From the NCBI RefSeq assembly GCF_006540005.1, contig NZ_BJOC01000013.1, positions 1-64,000 of the forward strand: a stretch of 64,000 bases of DNA. Direction: 5' to 3'. Positions 10,038-20,156 of the stretch are shown one piece after another (positions within the stretch are counted from its first letter, which is position 1; every line of letters begins with the position of its first letter). The notes beneath the pieces were generated by a model. That model worked only from the letters and a program-made list of their open reading frames with translations. It searched no databases and was not told the DNA's origin. The position numbers and the translations under genes are program-made. Source of the DNA: Halomonas halmophila. Lineage in GTDB: Bacteria > Pseudomonadota > Gammaproteobacteria > Pseudomonadales > Halomonadaceae.

Positions 10038-10706
10038 ATGTCTGCACCGACTGCCAAGGGCGTCCTGACGACGCCGATTTTCAAGAATAACCCGATCGCC
10101 CTGCAGATCCTCGGGATCTGTAGTGCGCTGGCGGTAACCAGCAGCATGAGTGTGTCGCTGGTCATGTCGCTGGCGGTAATCTTCGTGACGGCCTTTTCCA
10201 ACTTCTTCGTCTCGTTGATCCGCCATCATATTCCGTCCTCGATCCGTATCATCGTCCAGATGACCATCATCGCCTCACTGGTCATCGTGGTGGACCAGAT
10301 CCTCAAGGCCTATGCCTACGAGATGTCCAAGCAGCTGTCGGTCTTCGTTGGTCTGATCATCACCAACTGCATCGTGATGGGGCGTGCCGAAGGCTTTGCC
10401 ATGACCAATTCGCCGGGCCTGTCCTTCCTGGACGGTGTCGGCAACGGTATCGGCTATGGCTTCATCCTGATGACCGTCGGTTTCTTCCGTGAACTGTTCG
10501 GTTCCGGCAGTGTGTTCGGCTTCACCGTGCTCGAGCCGGTGGCCACCGGCGGTTGGTACGTGCCCAACGGCCTGATGCTGCTGCCACCCTCGGCGTTCTT
10601 CATCATCGGCTTCATCATCTGGGGGCTGCGCGCCATCAACCCGGAGCAGGTCGAGGAGAACGAGTTCGAGATGAAGGCCAATACTCAGCCGAAGGAGGCC
10701 GTGTAA
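10038..10706 (+). CDS. nqrD: Na+-NQR subunit D
   Basis: Six-helix membrane subunit of 222 aa, homologous to NqrE and to RnfE/RsxE. The motif [11 protein letters not shown] with [11 protein letters not shown] is typical of NqrD. NqrD and NqrE together hold the intramembrane iron cofactor. Starts two bases after the nqrC stop. Confidence 0.96.
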   Translation: MSAPTAKGVLTTPIFKNNPIALQILGICSALAVTSSMSVSLVMSLAVIFVTAFSNFFVSLIRHHIPSSIRIIVQMTIIASLVIVVDQILKAYAYEMSKQLSVFVGLIITNCIVMGRAEGFAMTNSPGLSFLDGVGNGIGYGFILMTVGFFRELFGSGSVFGFTVLEPVATGGWYVPNGLMLLPPSAFFIIGFIIWGLRAINPEQVEENEFEMKANTQPKEAV

Positions 10707-10707
10707 C

Positions 10708-11325
10708 ATGGAACATTATCTGAGCCTTTTCGTTGCCTCGGTCTTTGTCGAGAACATGGCCCTGGCATTCTTTCTGGGCATGTGTACCTTTCTGGCGGTA
10801 TCCAAGAAGGTATCCTCGGCGTTCGGCCTGGGGATTGCCGTCATCGTGGTGTTGACCATTACCGTGCCGGTCAACAACCTGATTCTGACCTATCTGCTGG
10901 GCGAGGGTGCCCTGACCTGGACCGGGATTCCCGGGGCCGCGAACATCGACCTGACCTTCCTCGGCTATCTGAGCTACATCGGCGTTATCGCGGCGATCGT
11001 GCAGATTCTCGAGATGTTCCTCGACAAGTATGTCCCGGCGCTCTATAACGCCCTGGGGGTCTTCCTGCCGTTGATCACCGTAAACTGTGCGATCCTCGGT
11101 GCGACCCTGTTCATGTCCGAGCGCAATTACAACCTCGGCGAGTCCGTGGTTTATGGACTGGGTGCCGGTGTCGGCTGGGCGCTGGCGATCACCGCCCTGG
11201 CCGGTATCCGCGAGAAACTCAAGTACAGCGACGTGCCCGCCTCACTGCAGGGCCTGGGCATTACCTTCATCACCGTTGGCCTGATGTCGCTGGGCTTCAT
11301 GTCCTTCTCCGGCATCAAGATCTGA
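10708..11325 (+). CDS. nqrE: Na+-NQR subunit E
   Basis: Six-helix membrane subunit of 205 aa, partner and paralogue of NqrD and related to RnfA/RsxA. Begins [20 protein letters not shown], the conserved NqrE start, and contains [12 protein letters not shown] with the conserved cysteine. Starts two bases after the nqrD stop. Confidence 0.96.
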   Translation: MEHYLSLFVASVFVENMALAFFLGMCTFLAVSKKVSSAFGLGIAVIVVLTITVPVNNLILTYLLGEGALTWTGIPGAANIDLTFLGYLSYIGVIAAIVQILEMFLDKYVPALYNALGVFLPLITVNCAILGATLFMSERNYNLGESVVYGLGAGVGWALAITALAGIREKLKYSDVPASLQGLGITFITVGLMSLGFMSFSGIKI

Positions 11326-11395
11326 GGTGAGTCGTGTTCTGCCGGTGGCCGTCGCGCCACCGGTCACCAGGCAACGCAAGCAATAGGAAACCGAC

Positions 11396-12628
11396 ATGGT
11401 TGATACAACAGTCATATTGCTCGGTGTGGTCATGTTCACCGTGGTCATCATCGGTCTGACAGGAGTGATCCTGGGCGCGCGCAGCAGGCTCGTGAGTACC
11501 GGGGATGTCGCCATCGAGATCAACGGTGACCCCGAGCATACGCTAACGACCCAGGCGGGTGGCAAGCTGCTCAACACCCTGGCCGCCAACGGCATCTTCC
11601 TCTCTTCCGCCTGTGGTGGTGGCGGCTCCTGCGCACAGTGCCGCTGCCGTGTGGAGGAGGGCGGTGGCTCCATCCTGCCCACCGAGGAATCGCACTTCAC
11701 GCTGCGCGAGAAGAAGGAAGGCTGGCGCCTTTCCTGCCAGGTACCGGTCAAGCAGGACATGAAGATCGAGGTCCCTGAAGAGGTCTTCGGCGTCAAGAAG
11801 TGGGAATGCGAGGTCATCGAGAACCCCAACGTCGCCACCTTCATCAAGGAGCTCAACCTGCGCCTCCCCGAAGGCGAGGAAGTGGACTTCCGTGCGGGGG
11901 GCTATGTGCAGCTGCTGGCGCCTCCCTACGACATCAAGTTCTCCGACTTCGACGTCGAGGAAGAGTATCGTGGCGACTGGGAGAAGTTCAGTCTCTTCGA
12001 TGTGTCGCACAAGAACAACGAGGAGATCATCCGCGCCTATTCCATGGCCAACTACCCGGAAGAGAAGGGTATCCTCAAGTTCAACGTGCGGATCGCCACG
12101 CCGCCGCCCAACACCAGCCATCCGCCCGGTGTGATGTCGACCTATGTGTTCAACCTCAAGCCGGGCGACCAGGTCACCGTCATGGGGCCCTTCGGCGAGT
12201 TCTTCGCCAAGGATACCGATGCCGAGATGGTCTTCGTGGGTGGTGGTGCCGGCATGGCACCGATGCGCAGCCACATCTTCGACCAGCTCAAGCGCCTGGA
12301 CACCAAGCGCAAGATCAGCTTCTGGTACGGGGCTCGCTCCTGGCGCGAGACCTTCTACAATGAAGAGTATGACAAGCTGGCCGAAGAGCATGACAACTTC
12401 GAGTGGCACCTGGCGCTGTCCGATCCCTTGCCGGAAGACAACTGGGAAGGCGCGACGGGCTTCATCCACAATGTGCTGTACGATGAGTACCTCAAGGACC
12501 ATCCAGCGCCCGAGGACTGCGAGTACTACATGTGTGGTCCGCCCATGATGAACGCTTCCGTCATCAAGATGCTGGTCGATCTTGGTGTCGAACCGGAAAA
12601 CATCATGCTCGACGACTTCGGCGGCTGA
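11396..12628 (+). CDS. nqrF: Na+-NQR subunit F, NADH-oxidising subunit
   Basis: Electron entry subunit. It has one N-terminal membrane helix (about residues 5-27), a [2Fe-2S] ferredoxin domain with Cys73, Cys79, Cys82 and Cys114 ([10 protein letters not shown] plus LSCQ), then an FAD domain ([11 protein letters not shown]) and an NADH domain ([20 protein letters not shown]). Length 410 aa is full. It lies 70 bp after nqrE, the only sizeable gap within the operon, and is followed by two strong inverted repeats. Confidence 0.97.
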   Translation: MVDTTVILLGVVMFTVVIIGLTGVILGARSRLVSTGDVAIEINGDPEHTLTTQAGGKLLNTLAANGIFLSSACGGGGSCAQCRCRVEEGGGSILPTEESHFTLREKKEGWRLSCQVPVKQDMKIEVPEEVFGVKKWECEVIENPNVATFIKELNLRLPEGEEVDFRAGGYVQLLAPPYDIKFSDFDVEEEYRGDWEKFSLFDVSHKNNEEIIRAYSMANYPEEKGILKFNVRIATPPPNTSHPPGVMSTYVFNLKPGDQVTVMGPFGEFFAKDTDAEMVFVGGGAGMAPMRSHIFDQLKRLDTKRKISFWYGARSWRETFYNEEYDKLAEEHDNFEWHLALSDPLPEDNWEGATGFIHNVLYDEYLKDHPAPEDCEYYMCGPPMMNASVIKMLVDLGVEPENIMLDDFGG

Positions 12629-12642
12629 TACGCCGGGTCAGC

Positions 12643-12668
12643 CAGGGCCGGCCGGAGTGCCGGCCCTG
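12643..12668 (+). repeat. Inverted repeat between nqrF and nqrM (first)
   Basis: Perfect 10-bp stem CAGGGCCGGC / GCCGGCCCTG with a 6-base loop, 14 bases after nqrF. There is no T-run, so it is more likely an RNA-stabilising or attenuating hairpin than a simple intrinsic terminator. Confidence 0.55.
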
Positions 12669-12676
12669 TGCTTCTG

Positions 12677-12717
12677 GTCGGGTATGCCGATAGCAAGAAG
12701 CTGTCGGCATACCCGAC
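12677..12717 (+). repeat. Long inverted repeat between nqrF and nqrM (second)
   Basis: 14-bp perfect arms (12677-12690 and 12704-12717), extended inward by one G-T wobble and three more pairs to an 18-bp stem with the loop AAGAA. It follows the first hairpin by eight bases and precedes nqrM by 80 bases. No T-tract. The tandem stems may reduce nqrM transcription or protect the upstream mRNA end. Confidence 0.6.
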
Positions 12718-12797
12718 AAGGAGTGCAGGGGATCACATGACCGGATGTCGTGGTCATAAATGATAGACCCCATGTCTTTTCAATCTGGAGCTATGCC

Positions 12798-13055
12798 ATG
12801 AGTACTTTTCTGGTTGTTCTGGCAGTGATGCTGCTTATCGTGGCCGCCATGGCCGTGGGCGTAATCCTGGGACAGCGACCGATTCAGGGCTCCTGCGGCG
12901 GTCTCAACAATCTGGGCCTCAAGGAAGGCTGTGAGGTCTGTGGTGGCCAGGACAAGGTCTGTGAGGAAGAGAGCCGCAAGCGCGGCGGCCTGCGTCGCAG
13001 CAGTGACGAGAACAGCGGTGCCGATCTGGGCTATGATGCCAGCTCTCGCCGTTGA
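12798..13055 (+). CDS. nqrM: Na+-NQR maturation protein NqrM
   Basis: Small membrane-anchored protein (85 aa) needed for Na+-NQR assembly, proposed to deliver iron to the NqrD/NqrE site. One N-terminal helix (residues 3-24) is followed by four conserved Cys residues at 33, 45, 48 and 55 (GSCGG, CEVC, KVC). I chose the ATG at 12798 over 12750 because TGGAG lies seven bases upstream and the helix then starts at once. In Vibrio, apbE sits between nqrF and nqrM; here only the two hairpins occupy that position. Confidence 0.93.
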   Translation: MSTFLVVLAVMLLIVAAMAVGVILGQRPIQGSCGGLNNLGLKEGCEVCGGQDKVCEEESRKRGGLRRSSDENSGADLGYDASSRR

Positions 13056-13080
13056 TCCGTGCCGCGCATGACGTGAACCG

Positions 13081-13112
13081 CACAACCCCGGCCACGAGCC
13101 GGGGTTGTGCTT
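13081..13112 (+). terminator. Terminator between nqrM and the DUF488 gene
   Basis: Perfect 12-bp stem CACAACCCCGGC / GCCGGGGTTGTG with the loop cacga, followed by CTTT. It lies between convergent genes and probably serves both directions; it closes the nqr operon. Confidence 0.75.
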
Positions 13113-13544
13113 TCAGGCATCGTGGTGATGGTCCTGCGTCATAAAGCAGGGCGATGAAGCAGGTTCGCGATCGGCGGCATCCTCGTCGTGCAAGGCCGCC
13201 AGCACCGCTTCCTTGAGAACCGGTAGGTGCGATGCGTCCAGGTCACGGGCCGCCGAGAGCAGGGTCAGGCGACCCTGCCGAGCCAGTCGCATCAGCGGCA
13301 GCAGACTATCCGGGGAATCGCGCAACTCGCCCCGGTAGCGGGTGGCAAAGACGCCGAAGCTGATGTCGCCTTCATGGTAGAGCCGCCTCAGGGCCGGGGA
13401 GGGCGAGGCGTCGCGGTACCAGTCGGTGAGTGCCAGGGATTCGCGAAGCTTGCCGCGTGGCCATAGCCGATCCACCAGCAGACGAGCGCCATCCTCTGGC
13501 TCGACGGGGTGATAGATTCGCTTCAACGCGATGTCGTAGCTCAC
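13113..13544 (-). CDS. DUF488 family protein (YeaO-like)
   Basis: Small soluble protein of 143 aa. The family signature RIYHPVEPEDGARLLVDRLWPRG at the N-terminus and the region TLLSAARDLDASHLPVL are visible; DUF488 proteins have no firmly established function. The C-terminal ~25 residues (Asp/Glu/His-rich, ending QDHHHDA) lie outside the conserved domain and contain one Cys. Stands alone between two terminator-like boundaries. Identification at family level is confident, function unknown. Confidence 0.85.
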   Translation of the reverse strand: MSYDIALKRIYHPVEPEDGARLLVDRLWPRGKLRESLALTDWYRDASPSPALRRLYHEGDISFGVFATRYRGELRDSPDSLLPLMRLARQGRLTLLSAARDLDASHLPVLKEAVLAALHDEDAADREPASSPCFMTQDHHHDA

Positions 13545-13568
13545 TTCAGGCCTCCTTACCTGCTTGCT

Positions 13569-14525
13569 TTAGTCCAGTTGCCGCCGGGCGCGCTCCTGCC
13601 AGGGCCCGGGGAGTCGAGCGACTCTGGCGATGGCCTGACGAGCTGCGCTTTCCCGCCCCTGTGCCTGCAGCAGCAGGCCGAGATTCAGCCAGGCGGCCCC
13701 CAGCGTCGGATCGCGATCCGTGGCGGCGCGAAAGGCGTCGATGGCGCCATCGACAGCGCCGGTGGCATGCCAGGCATTGCCGAGTGCGAAGTATGGCATT
13801 GCGGCATCATCATGCCGCTCGGCCAGAGCCTGCCACGCCGGCAGGGCCGCCTCGGGTCCCTGGACATCCTCGAAGTTGCTGATCGCTTGCATGCCACTGG
13901 AGACGTCGATACGCGCCGGCAGCTCGCCGGGGGCCAGAGCGACAAGGCCCCAGCGTTGGCTGCGCGACCAGGTGGCATCGAAACGGTCGAAGTCGGTGCG
14001 CTGGCGAGGTGTCATGCCGCTGTGCAGGATCATCTGCTGTGCACGACGATCGTAGCCGATGGCGACGGCATAGTGCCAGACCGGCCACCAGGGCAGTGAC
14101 AGGTTCTGCATCACGATCACCGGGTGTCCGGCCGCCAGTTCGCCGAGCAGGCCCTCGAAGCCGCCTTCCAGCAGGAAGGGAATGCGCCCCTGGCGACGCA
14201 CAGTGGCGAGCATTTCCGGCTGCACACTGCCTCGCTTGCCGGGCAGGAAGACCTGGGGAATCAGCGTATCCACCTCCACGTCCACGCCGCTGGCGGCCAG
14301 GGCCATGGCCAGGGAGGCCGGGCCGCACTGATACTCGCGCTGGCCATGGAAGGGGACATCCTCGATGAGCGTGTCGCGGGCCAGGGTGCGAGATGCCTCG
14401 GCCGACAGGCTCGGCGTCGTGGCGCAGCCGCTCAGGCTGATGATCAGCAGCATCAACGCGAAGACGCCCGCTAGGCGGGCGTCCGGTATCTTGCGTGATG
14501 GCTGTTGCATGAGGGAGATCGCCAT
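13569..14525 (-). CDS. Lipoprotein C39-like cysteine peptidase with TPR domain (PA2778 family)
   Basis: 318-aa predicted outer-membrane or periplasmic lipoprotein: hydrophobic signal segment then the lipobox LSGC. The papain-like C39 fold is indicated by QREYQCGPASLAMAL (catalytic Cys), later PVWHYAVAIGYD (catalytic His and the Asp/Asn region). About residues 210-300 form tetratricopeptide-like helices (PYFALGNAWHATGAVDGAI, then LGAAWLNLGLLLQAQGR). It follows the small membrane gene at 14525-14914 with a one-base overlap, so the two are translated together; the pair matches the PA2778/PA2779 neighbours of Pseudomonas. C39 peptidases usually cleave double-glycine leaders during export, but no exporter or leader peptide is nearby, so the substrate is unknown. 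Confidence 0.85.
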   Translation of the reverse strand: MAISLMQQPSRKIPDARLAGVFALMLLIISLSGCATTPSLSAEASRTLARDTLIEDVPFHGQREYQCGPASLAMALAASGVDVEVDTLIPQVFLPGKRGSVQPEMLATVRRQGRIPFLLEGGFEGLLGELAAGHPVIVMQNLSLPWWPVWHYAVAIGYDRRAQQMILHSGMTPRQRTDFDRFDATWSRSQRWGLVALAPGELPARIDVSSGMQAISNFEDVQGPEAALPAWQALAERHDDAAMPYFALGNAWHATGAVDGAIDAFRAATDRDPTLGAAWLNLGLLLQAQGRESAARQAIARVARLPGPWQERARRQLD

Positions 14526-14914
14526 CAGCGGGTGAACGGATAGACGTCGGTCAAGCCGAGGATATCGGTCACCAGCAGTATCACGAAGACGGCGAAGAGG
14601 GCACCGACGACGCTGGCGCCGGCCGGCATCTGGTCGAGGCGATCTGCCATTTCGCTGACCTCGGCATCCGAGAGGGCGGCGACCCGGGACTTCACTTCAT
14701 CGGCATCCACGCCCTGCAGTTTCAGCTGGCGCTGTACGTCCTCCCGGGCAAGCACCTCACGGATGCGTTCGCGGTCCTGCTGGATGGTGCTGGCCTCCAG
14801 GACCTCGGCCGTGCCGACCAGGTCCGTTTGTGGCGAGGCGGCCACGGCCGGCAGGCTGCCAAGGACCAGGGCGGCGATCAGCAATGGGCTGAGCAGGCGG
14901 CTGAGTCGTTTCAT
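14525..14914 (-). CDS. Small exported membrane protein of the PA2779 family
   Basis: 129 aa with an N-terminal signal or anchor (residues 8-26, LLIAALVLGSLPAVAA), a helical middle containing REVLAREDVQRQLKLQG and VAALSDAEVSEMADRLDQ, and one C-terminal membrane helix (GALFAVFVILLVTDILGLT). The layout is that of PA2779 family proteins, which consistently sit beside PA2778-type peptidases. Stop codon overlaps the peptidase start. Function is not established; a regulator, substrate or partner of the peptidase is inference from the pairing. Confidence 0.8.
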   Translation of the reverse strand: MKRLSRLLSPLLIAALVLGSLPAVAASPQTDLVGTAEVLEASTIQQDRERIREVLAREDVQRQLKLQGVDADEVKSRVAALSDAEVSEMADRLDQMPAGASVVGALFAVFVILLVTDILGLTDVYPFTR

Positions 14915-15010
14915 GTCGGGTATCCTTCAATCGAAAAGGTGAGTGAGAACGGCTCTCGTCGGCTCCAGTCGAGGCATCCGTGCCTGATGATGGTGGCGAT
15001 GATGCGCCAG

Positions 15011-15042
15011 ATTATAGCGGAAGGCCAGTGTCTCCTGCACCT
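15011..15042 (-). promoter_or_regulatory. Possible promoter of the PA2779-PA2778 pair
   Basis: On the minus strand a perfect TATAAT -10 hexamer (15011-15016) lies about 100 bases upstream of the 14914 start, in the only gap before the pair. The -35 region 17 bases further up is poor. Motif-based and tentative. Confidence 0.35.
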
Positions 15043-15080
15043 GCGCTTTTCTAACATCGAAGTGACCACCGCGCATGCCG

Positions 15081-16139
15081 TCAGGCACCGATGCGATACG
15101 ACGAGGGCAATTCCGCCAGCGGTCCGCGTCCACCGGCCAGGGTCAATGCCAGGTCATGCAGGCCATCCCATAGCGGAATGCTGCCGGCGCCCTTGATGGC
15201 CAGATCCAGGCGCTGGGCGAACAGCAGGAGTTTATGCAGGCGTTTCATGGGCAGGCGCTTCAGGGCCTGCTGGTAGGCCGGACGGCGCTTGTCGAAGATC
15301 GGCGGCTTCTGGGCCTTGCAGGCATGTTCCAGGCTTTGCCCCTGGTCGAGATGCTGCTGCAGGGAAAGCAACAGGCGCAATTCCCGGGTCAGGGCCCAGA
15401 GCACGATGGGCGGTTCCACCCCTTCGCCGCGCAGTCCGCTCATGATGCGCGAAACACGCGAGCGTTCGCCTTTCAGGCAGGCATCCAGCAGGGTGAAGAC
15501 ATCGAAACGTGCGCTGTCCTCCACGCCGCCGGTCACCTGTTGCGGCGAGACACGAGCGCCCGGCGGCAGCAGCAGGGCCAGTTTCTGCAGTTCCTGGTCG
15601 GCCGCCAGCAGGTTGCCCTCGGTACGCTCGCCGAGCACGCGGGCGGCATCCAGATCCAGCCCGAGGTTGTGGCGCGAGGCGCGGTCGCGCAGCCAGTAAT
15701 GCAGTCGCGAGGCATCCACCGGCCAGACCGGGACGAAGAGACCGGCCTTGTCCAGGGCCTTGAACCAGGCCGCCTTCTGCTCGCGATAATCCAGCCGGGG
15801 CGAGGCGATCAGGAGGACGTTGTCGCTGTTCGCCATGCCGTCGGCGTACTCCTTGAGTGCCTTGGCGCCTTCCTGGCCGGGTTTGCCGCTGAGGCGCAGC
15901 TCGATGAGCTTGCGCGAGGCGAACAACGACATGCTGGCGGCACTCTCGGTCAGGCGCCCCCAGGCGAAGTTGGCCTCGACATGCAGTACCTCGCGTTCCT
16001 CGATGCCATCGCGACGCACTGCCTCGCGCACCGCATCACAGGCCTCCATGTGCTGCAGCGGCTCGTCGCCGGCCACGATGACCGCCGCTGGCAGCGAACT
16101 GGCCAGGGCATTCTCCAGCTTGTCGGCAAAGACCTTCAT
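15081..16139 (-). CDS. holA: DNA polymerase III subunit delta
   Basis: HolA is the delta subunit of the clamp loader, opening the beta sliding clamp. The 352-aa product begins MKVFADKLENAL and shows the family features: AVIVAGDEPLQHMEACDAVR, FASRKLIELRLSGKPG (clamp contact region), EYADGMANSDNVLLIASP and a helical C-terminal collar domain. I start it at the ATG at 16139, with AGGAGG four bases upstream; a GTG three bases earlier is too close to the ribosome site. It follows lptE by nine bases in the leuS-lptE-holA order common in gammaproteobacteria. Confidence 0.96.
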   Translation of the reverse strand: MKVFADKLENALASSLPAAVIVAGDEPLQHMEACDAVREAVRRDGIEEREVLHVEANFAWGRLTESAASMSLFASRKLIELRLSGKPGQEGAKALKEYADGMANSDNVLLIASPRLDYREQKAAWFKALDKAGLFVPVWPVDASRLHYWLRDRASRHNLGLDLDAARVLGERTEGNLLAADQELQKLALLLPPGARVSPQQVTGGVEDSARFDVFTLLDACLKGERSRVSRIMSGLRGEGVEPPIVLWALTRELRLLLSLQQHLDQGQSLEHACKAQKPPIFDKRRPAYQQALKRLPMKRLHKLLLFAQRLDLAIKGAGSIPLWDGLHDLALTLAGGRGPLAELPSSYRIGA

Positions 16140-16148
16140 CACGCCTCC

Positions 16149-16640
16149 TCAGGCGTCGTCGAGCACATGCAGGCGATGGAAGAGCTGTTCCACGGCCGTT
16201 TCGCGCAGGCGCTGCCGGACCTCGTCACGCCTGTCATCCGCCGCGAGCAGGTTGTCGCTGCTGATCGAGAAACGCTCCTGGACCTCGAGCTGCTGCTCCG
16301 CCAGGCGGTAGGCATCATCCGCACTGCGTTGCACCGAATAGGACACCTTCAGCGTCATGTCGTATTCCTGATAGCCCGAATTGAGCACGCTCAGGCGCTG
16401 CTCGTGAAAGGTCTCGCGGCCCAGGTTGAGACGCAGGGGAGCGGCGTCGCCGACGGCGACACCTGCGGCCGTCAGGCGCTCCCGAACCAGGCGCGTGAAG
16501 GCGTCGTTCGGGCCGGCCAGGTCCAGCTCGGCGAAAGGCAGGGCATCACTGCCCAGGCCGCGAAGCTGGAAACCGCATCCGGCCAGCGCCAGGCTGGCGC
16601 CGGCGGCGAGAGAGAAGCGAAGCAGGCTGCGGCGATGCAT
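16149..16640 (-). CDS. lptE: LPS-assembly lipoprotein LptE
   Basis: LptE plugs the LptD barrel and helps place lipopolysaccharide in the outer membrane. 163 aa with a lipoprotein signal peptide and lipobox LALAGCGFQLRG, the GFQLRG segment being typical right after the lipidated Cys. Downstream, YDMTLKVSYSVQRS and the segment ending LFHRLHVL fit the family. Lies between leuS and holA, the usual place. The N-terminus contains an Arg pair (MHRRSLLRF), but the lipobox points to Sec and Lol export. Confidence 0.94.
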   Translation of the reverse strand: MHRRSLLRFSLAAGASLALAGCGFQLRGLGSDALPFAELDLAGPNDAFTRLVRERLTAAGVAVGDAAPLRLNLGRETFHEQRLSVLNSGYQEYDMTLKVSYSVQRSADDAYRLAEQQLEVQERFSISSDNLLAADDRRDEVRQRLRETAVEQLFHRLHVLDDA

Positions 16641-16661
16641 GAAGACTCCTTTGGCCGTCGC

Positions 16662-19298
<2,637 letters not shown>

Positions 19299-19474
19299 TC
19301 AGCGAGTCGATGTCAGCCGAGGCCACCCGGAGGATCCTTCGCGAGGTGGAATCTGCTTGATTCACCGACGGCGTGCCGTCTAAATGGAAAATGTGTCGGC
19401 CAGCAAGGATACCCCAGGAGCCCGGGTTCCGGCTATGGGCCGGCGAATGTCAGGCGCCACACGAGGAGAATGTC

Positions 19475-19993
19475 ATGAGCGACCATCCGGATCCGCGTCA
19501 TCAGGATCACCGCCTCAAGGCGGCTTACGAACGCATGCTGGGGCGCCTGAAGGAAGGGGCCGGGGATCTCAATCGCGAGAACCTGCAGCATGAGCTCGAT
19601 GACGCCGTCGAGTTCGAGGCCGAGGTGGAAGAGTTCACCCGCGATGAGCTGGCGCTGCTGCGCGCCTGGGTCGAACGCGACCTCAAGGAGATGCGCCGTT
19701 ACTTGAGCGCCGGCGGCGAAGGCGTGGCCAGCTGGCTGGGCATCGACCTCTCGGCCCTGTCACGCACGGTCACCGAGGCGCTGTTCTCGATCGCCGACCG
19801 CAGTCGCATCGAGCGCGAGCGGCTCGAGGATGACCTGGAAGCCTCGCGCGCCGACTACACGGCCGGGGAAATGGCCGTGCCGGGGCGCATGGCCTGTGTG
19901 CATTGCGATGCCATTGTCGAGCTGACCGGCGTGGAGCGTATCGAGCCCTGCCACAAGTGCGGTCATCGTTATTTCGTGCGTGCGCCGAGCTGA
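19475..19993 (+). CDS. Zinc-ribbon protein, DUF1451 family (YbeL-like)
   Basis: 172-aa soluble protein. The N-terminal two thirds is rich in charged helices (ERMLGRLKEGAGDL, EFTRDELALLRAWVERDL); the C-terminus holds a four-Cys zinc ribbon, CVHC then CHKC. This is the layout of the DUF1451/YbeL family, whose gene is found near leuS in many gammaproteobacteria, as here in divergent orientation. The ATG at 19475 is chosen because AGGAGAA lies just upstream; the longer frame from 19373 has no ribosome site. Molecular role unknown. Confidence 0.88.
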   Translation: MSDHPDPRHQDHRLKAAYERMLGRLKEGAGDLNRENLQHELDDAVEFEAEVEEFTRDELALLRAWVERDLKEMRRYLSAGGEGVASWLGIDLSALSRTVTEALFSIADRSRIERERLEDDLEASRADYTAGEMAVPGRMACVHCDAIVELTGVERIEPCHKCGHRYFVRAPS

Positions 19994-20013
19994 GGCATTC
20001 CCGCGCTGGCCTC

Positions 20014-20156
20014 AGAGGGTGTTTACAAATTACTGCGCTCGCCCATGCGGCGTTGAAATCAGCCTCAAAATGCTCATTTACCAGCTCGTAAACTCCGCTT
20101 TTTCGGCTGATTTCGCCTGGCCTGGCCGTCGCTCGTGACTTTTGTAAACACCCTCT
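20014..20156. repeat. 143-bp palindromic dispersed repeat (MITE/REP-like), intact copy
   Basis: The ends are 16-bp perfect inverted repeats, AGAGGGTGTTTACAAA and TTTGTAAACACCCTCT. The interior is also an imperfect palindrome: GAAATCAGCC (20065-20074) recurs inverted as GGCTGATTTC (20105-20114), and the centre is TTTAC-n6-GTAAA near 20085-20100, so the whole unit can fold on itself. It encodes nothing of its own. A diverged copy lies at 63183-63281, and the two share both DNA stretches (CGGCGTTGAAA, CTCATTTAC) and the look-alike peptides VNEHFEADFNAAWA and VNEYFESIFNAEWA in one frame. The last base falls in the stop codon of the neighbouring minus-strand gene. Confidence 0.85.

Noticed and set aside
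13569-14525. Bacteriocin or peptide-export system around the C39 peptidase
   Set aside because: No ABC exporter domain, leader peptide with double glycine or immunity gene is nearby; the C39 domain stands alone as a lipoprotein.
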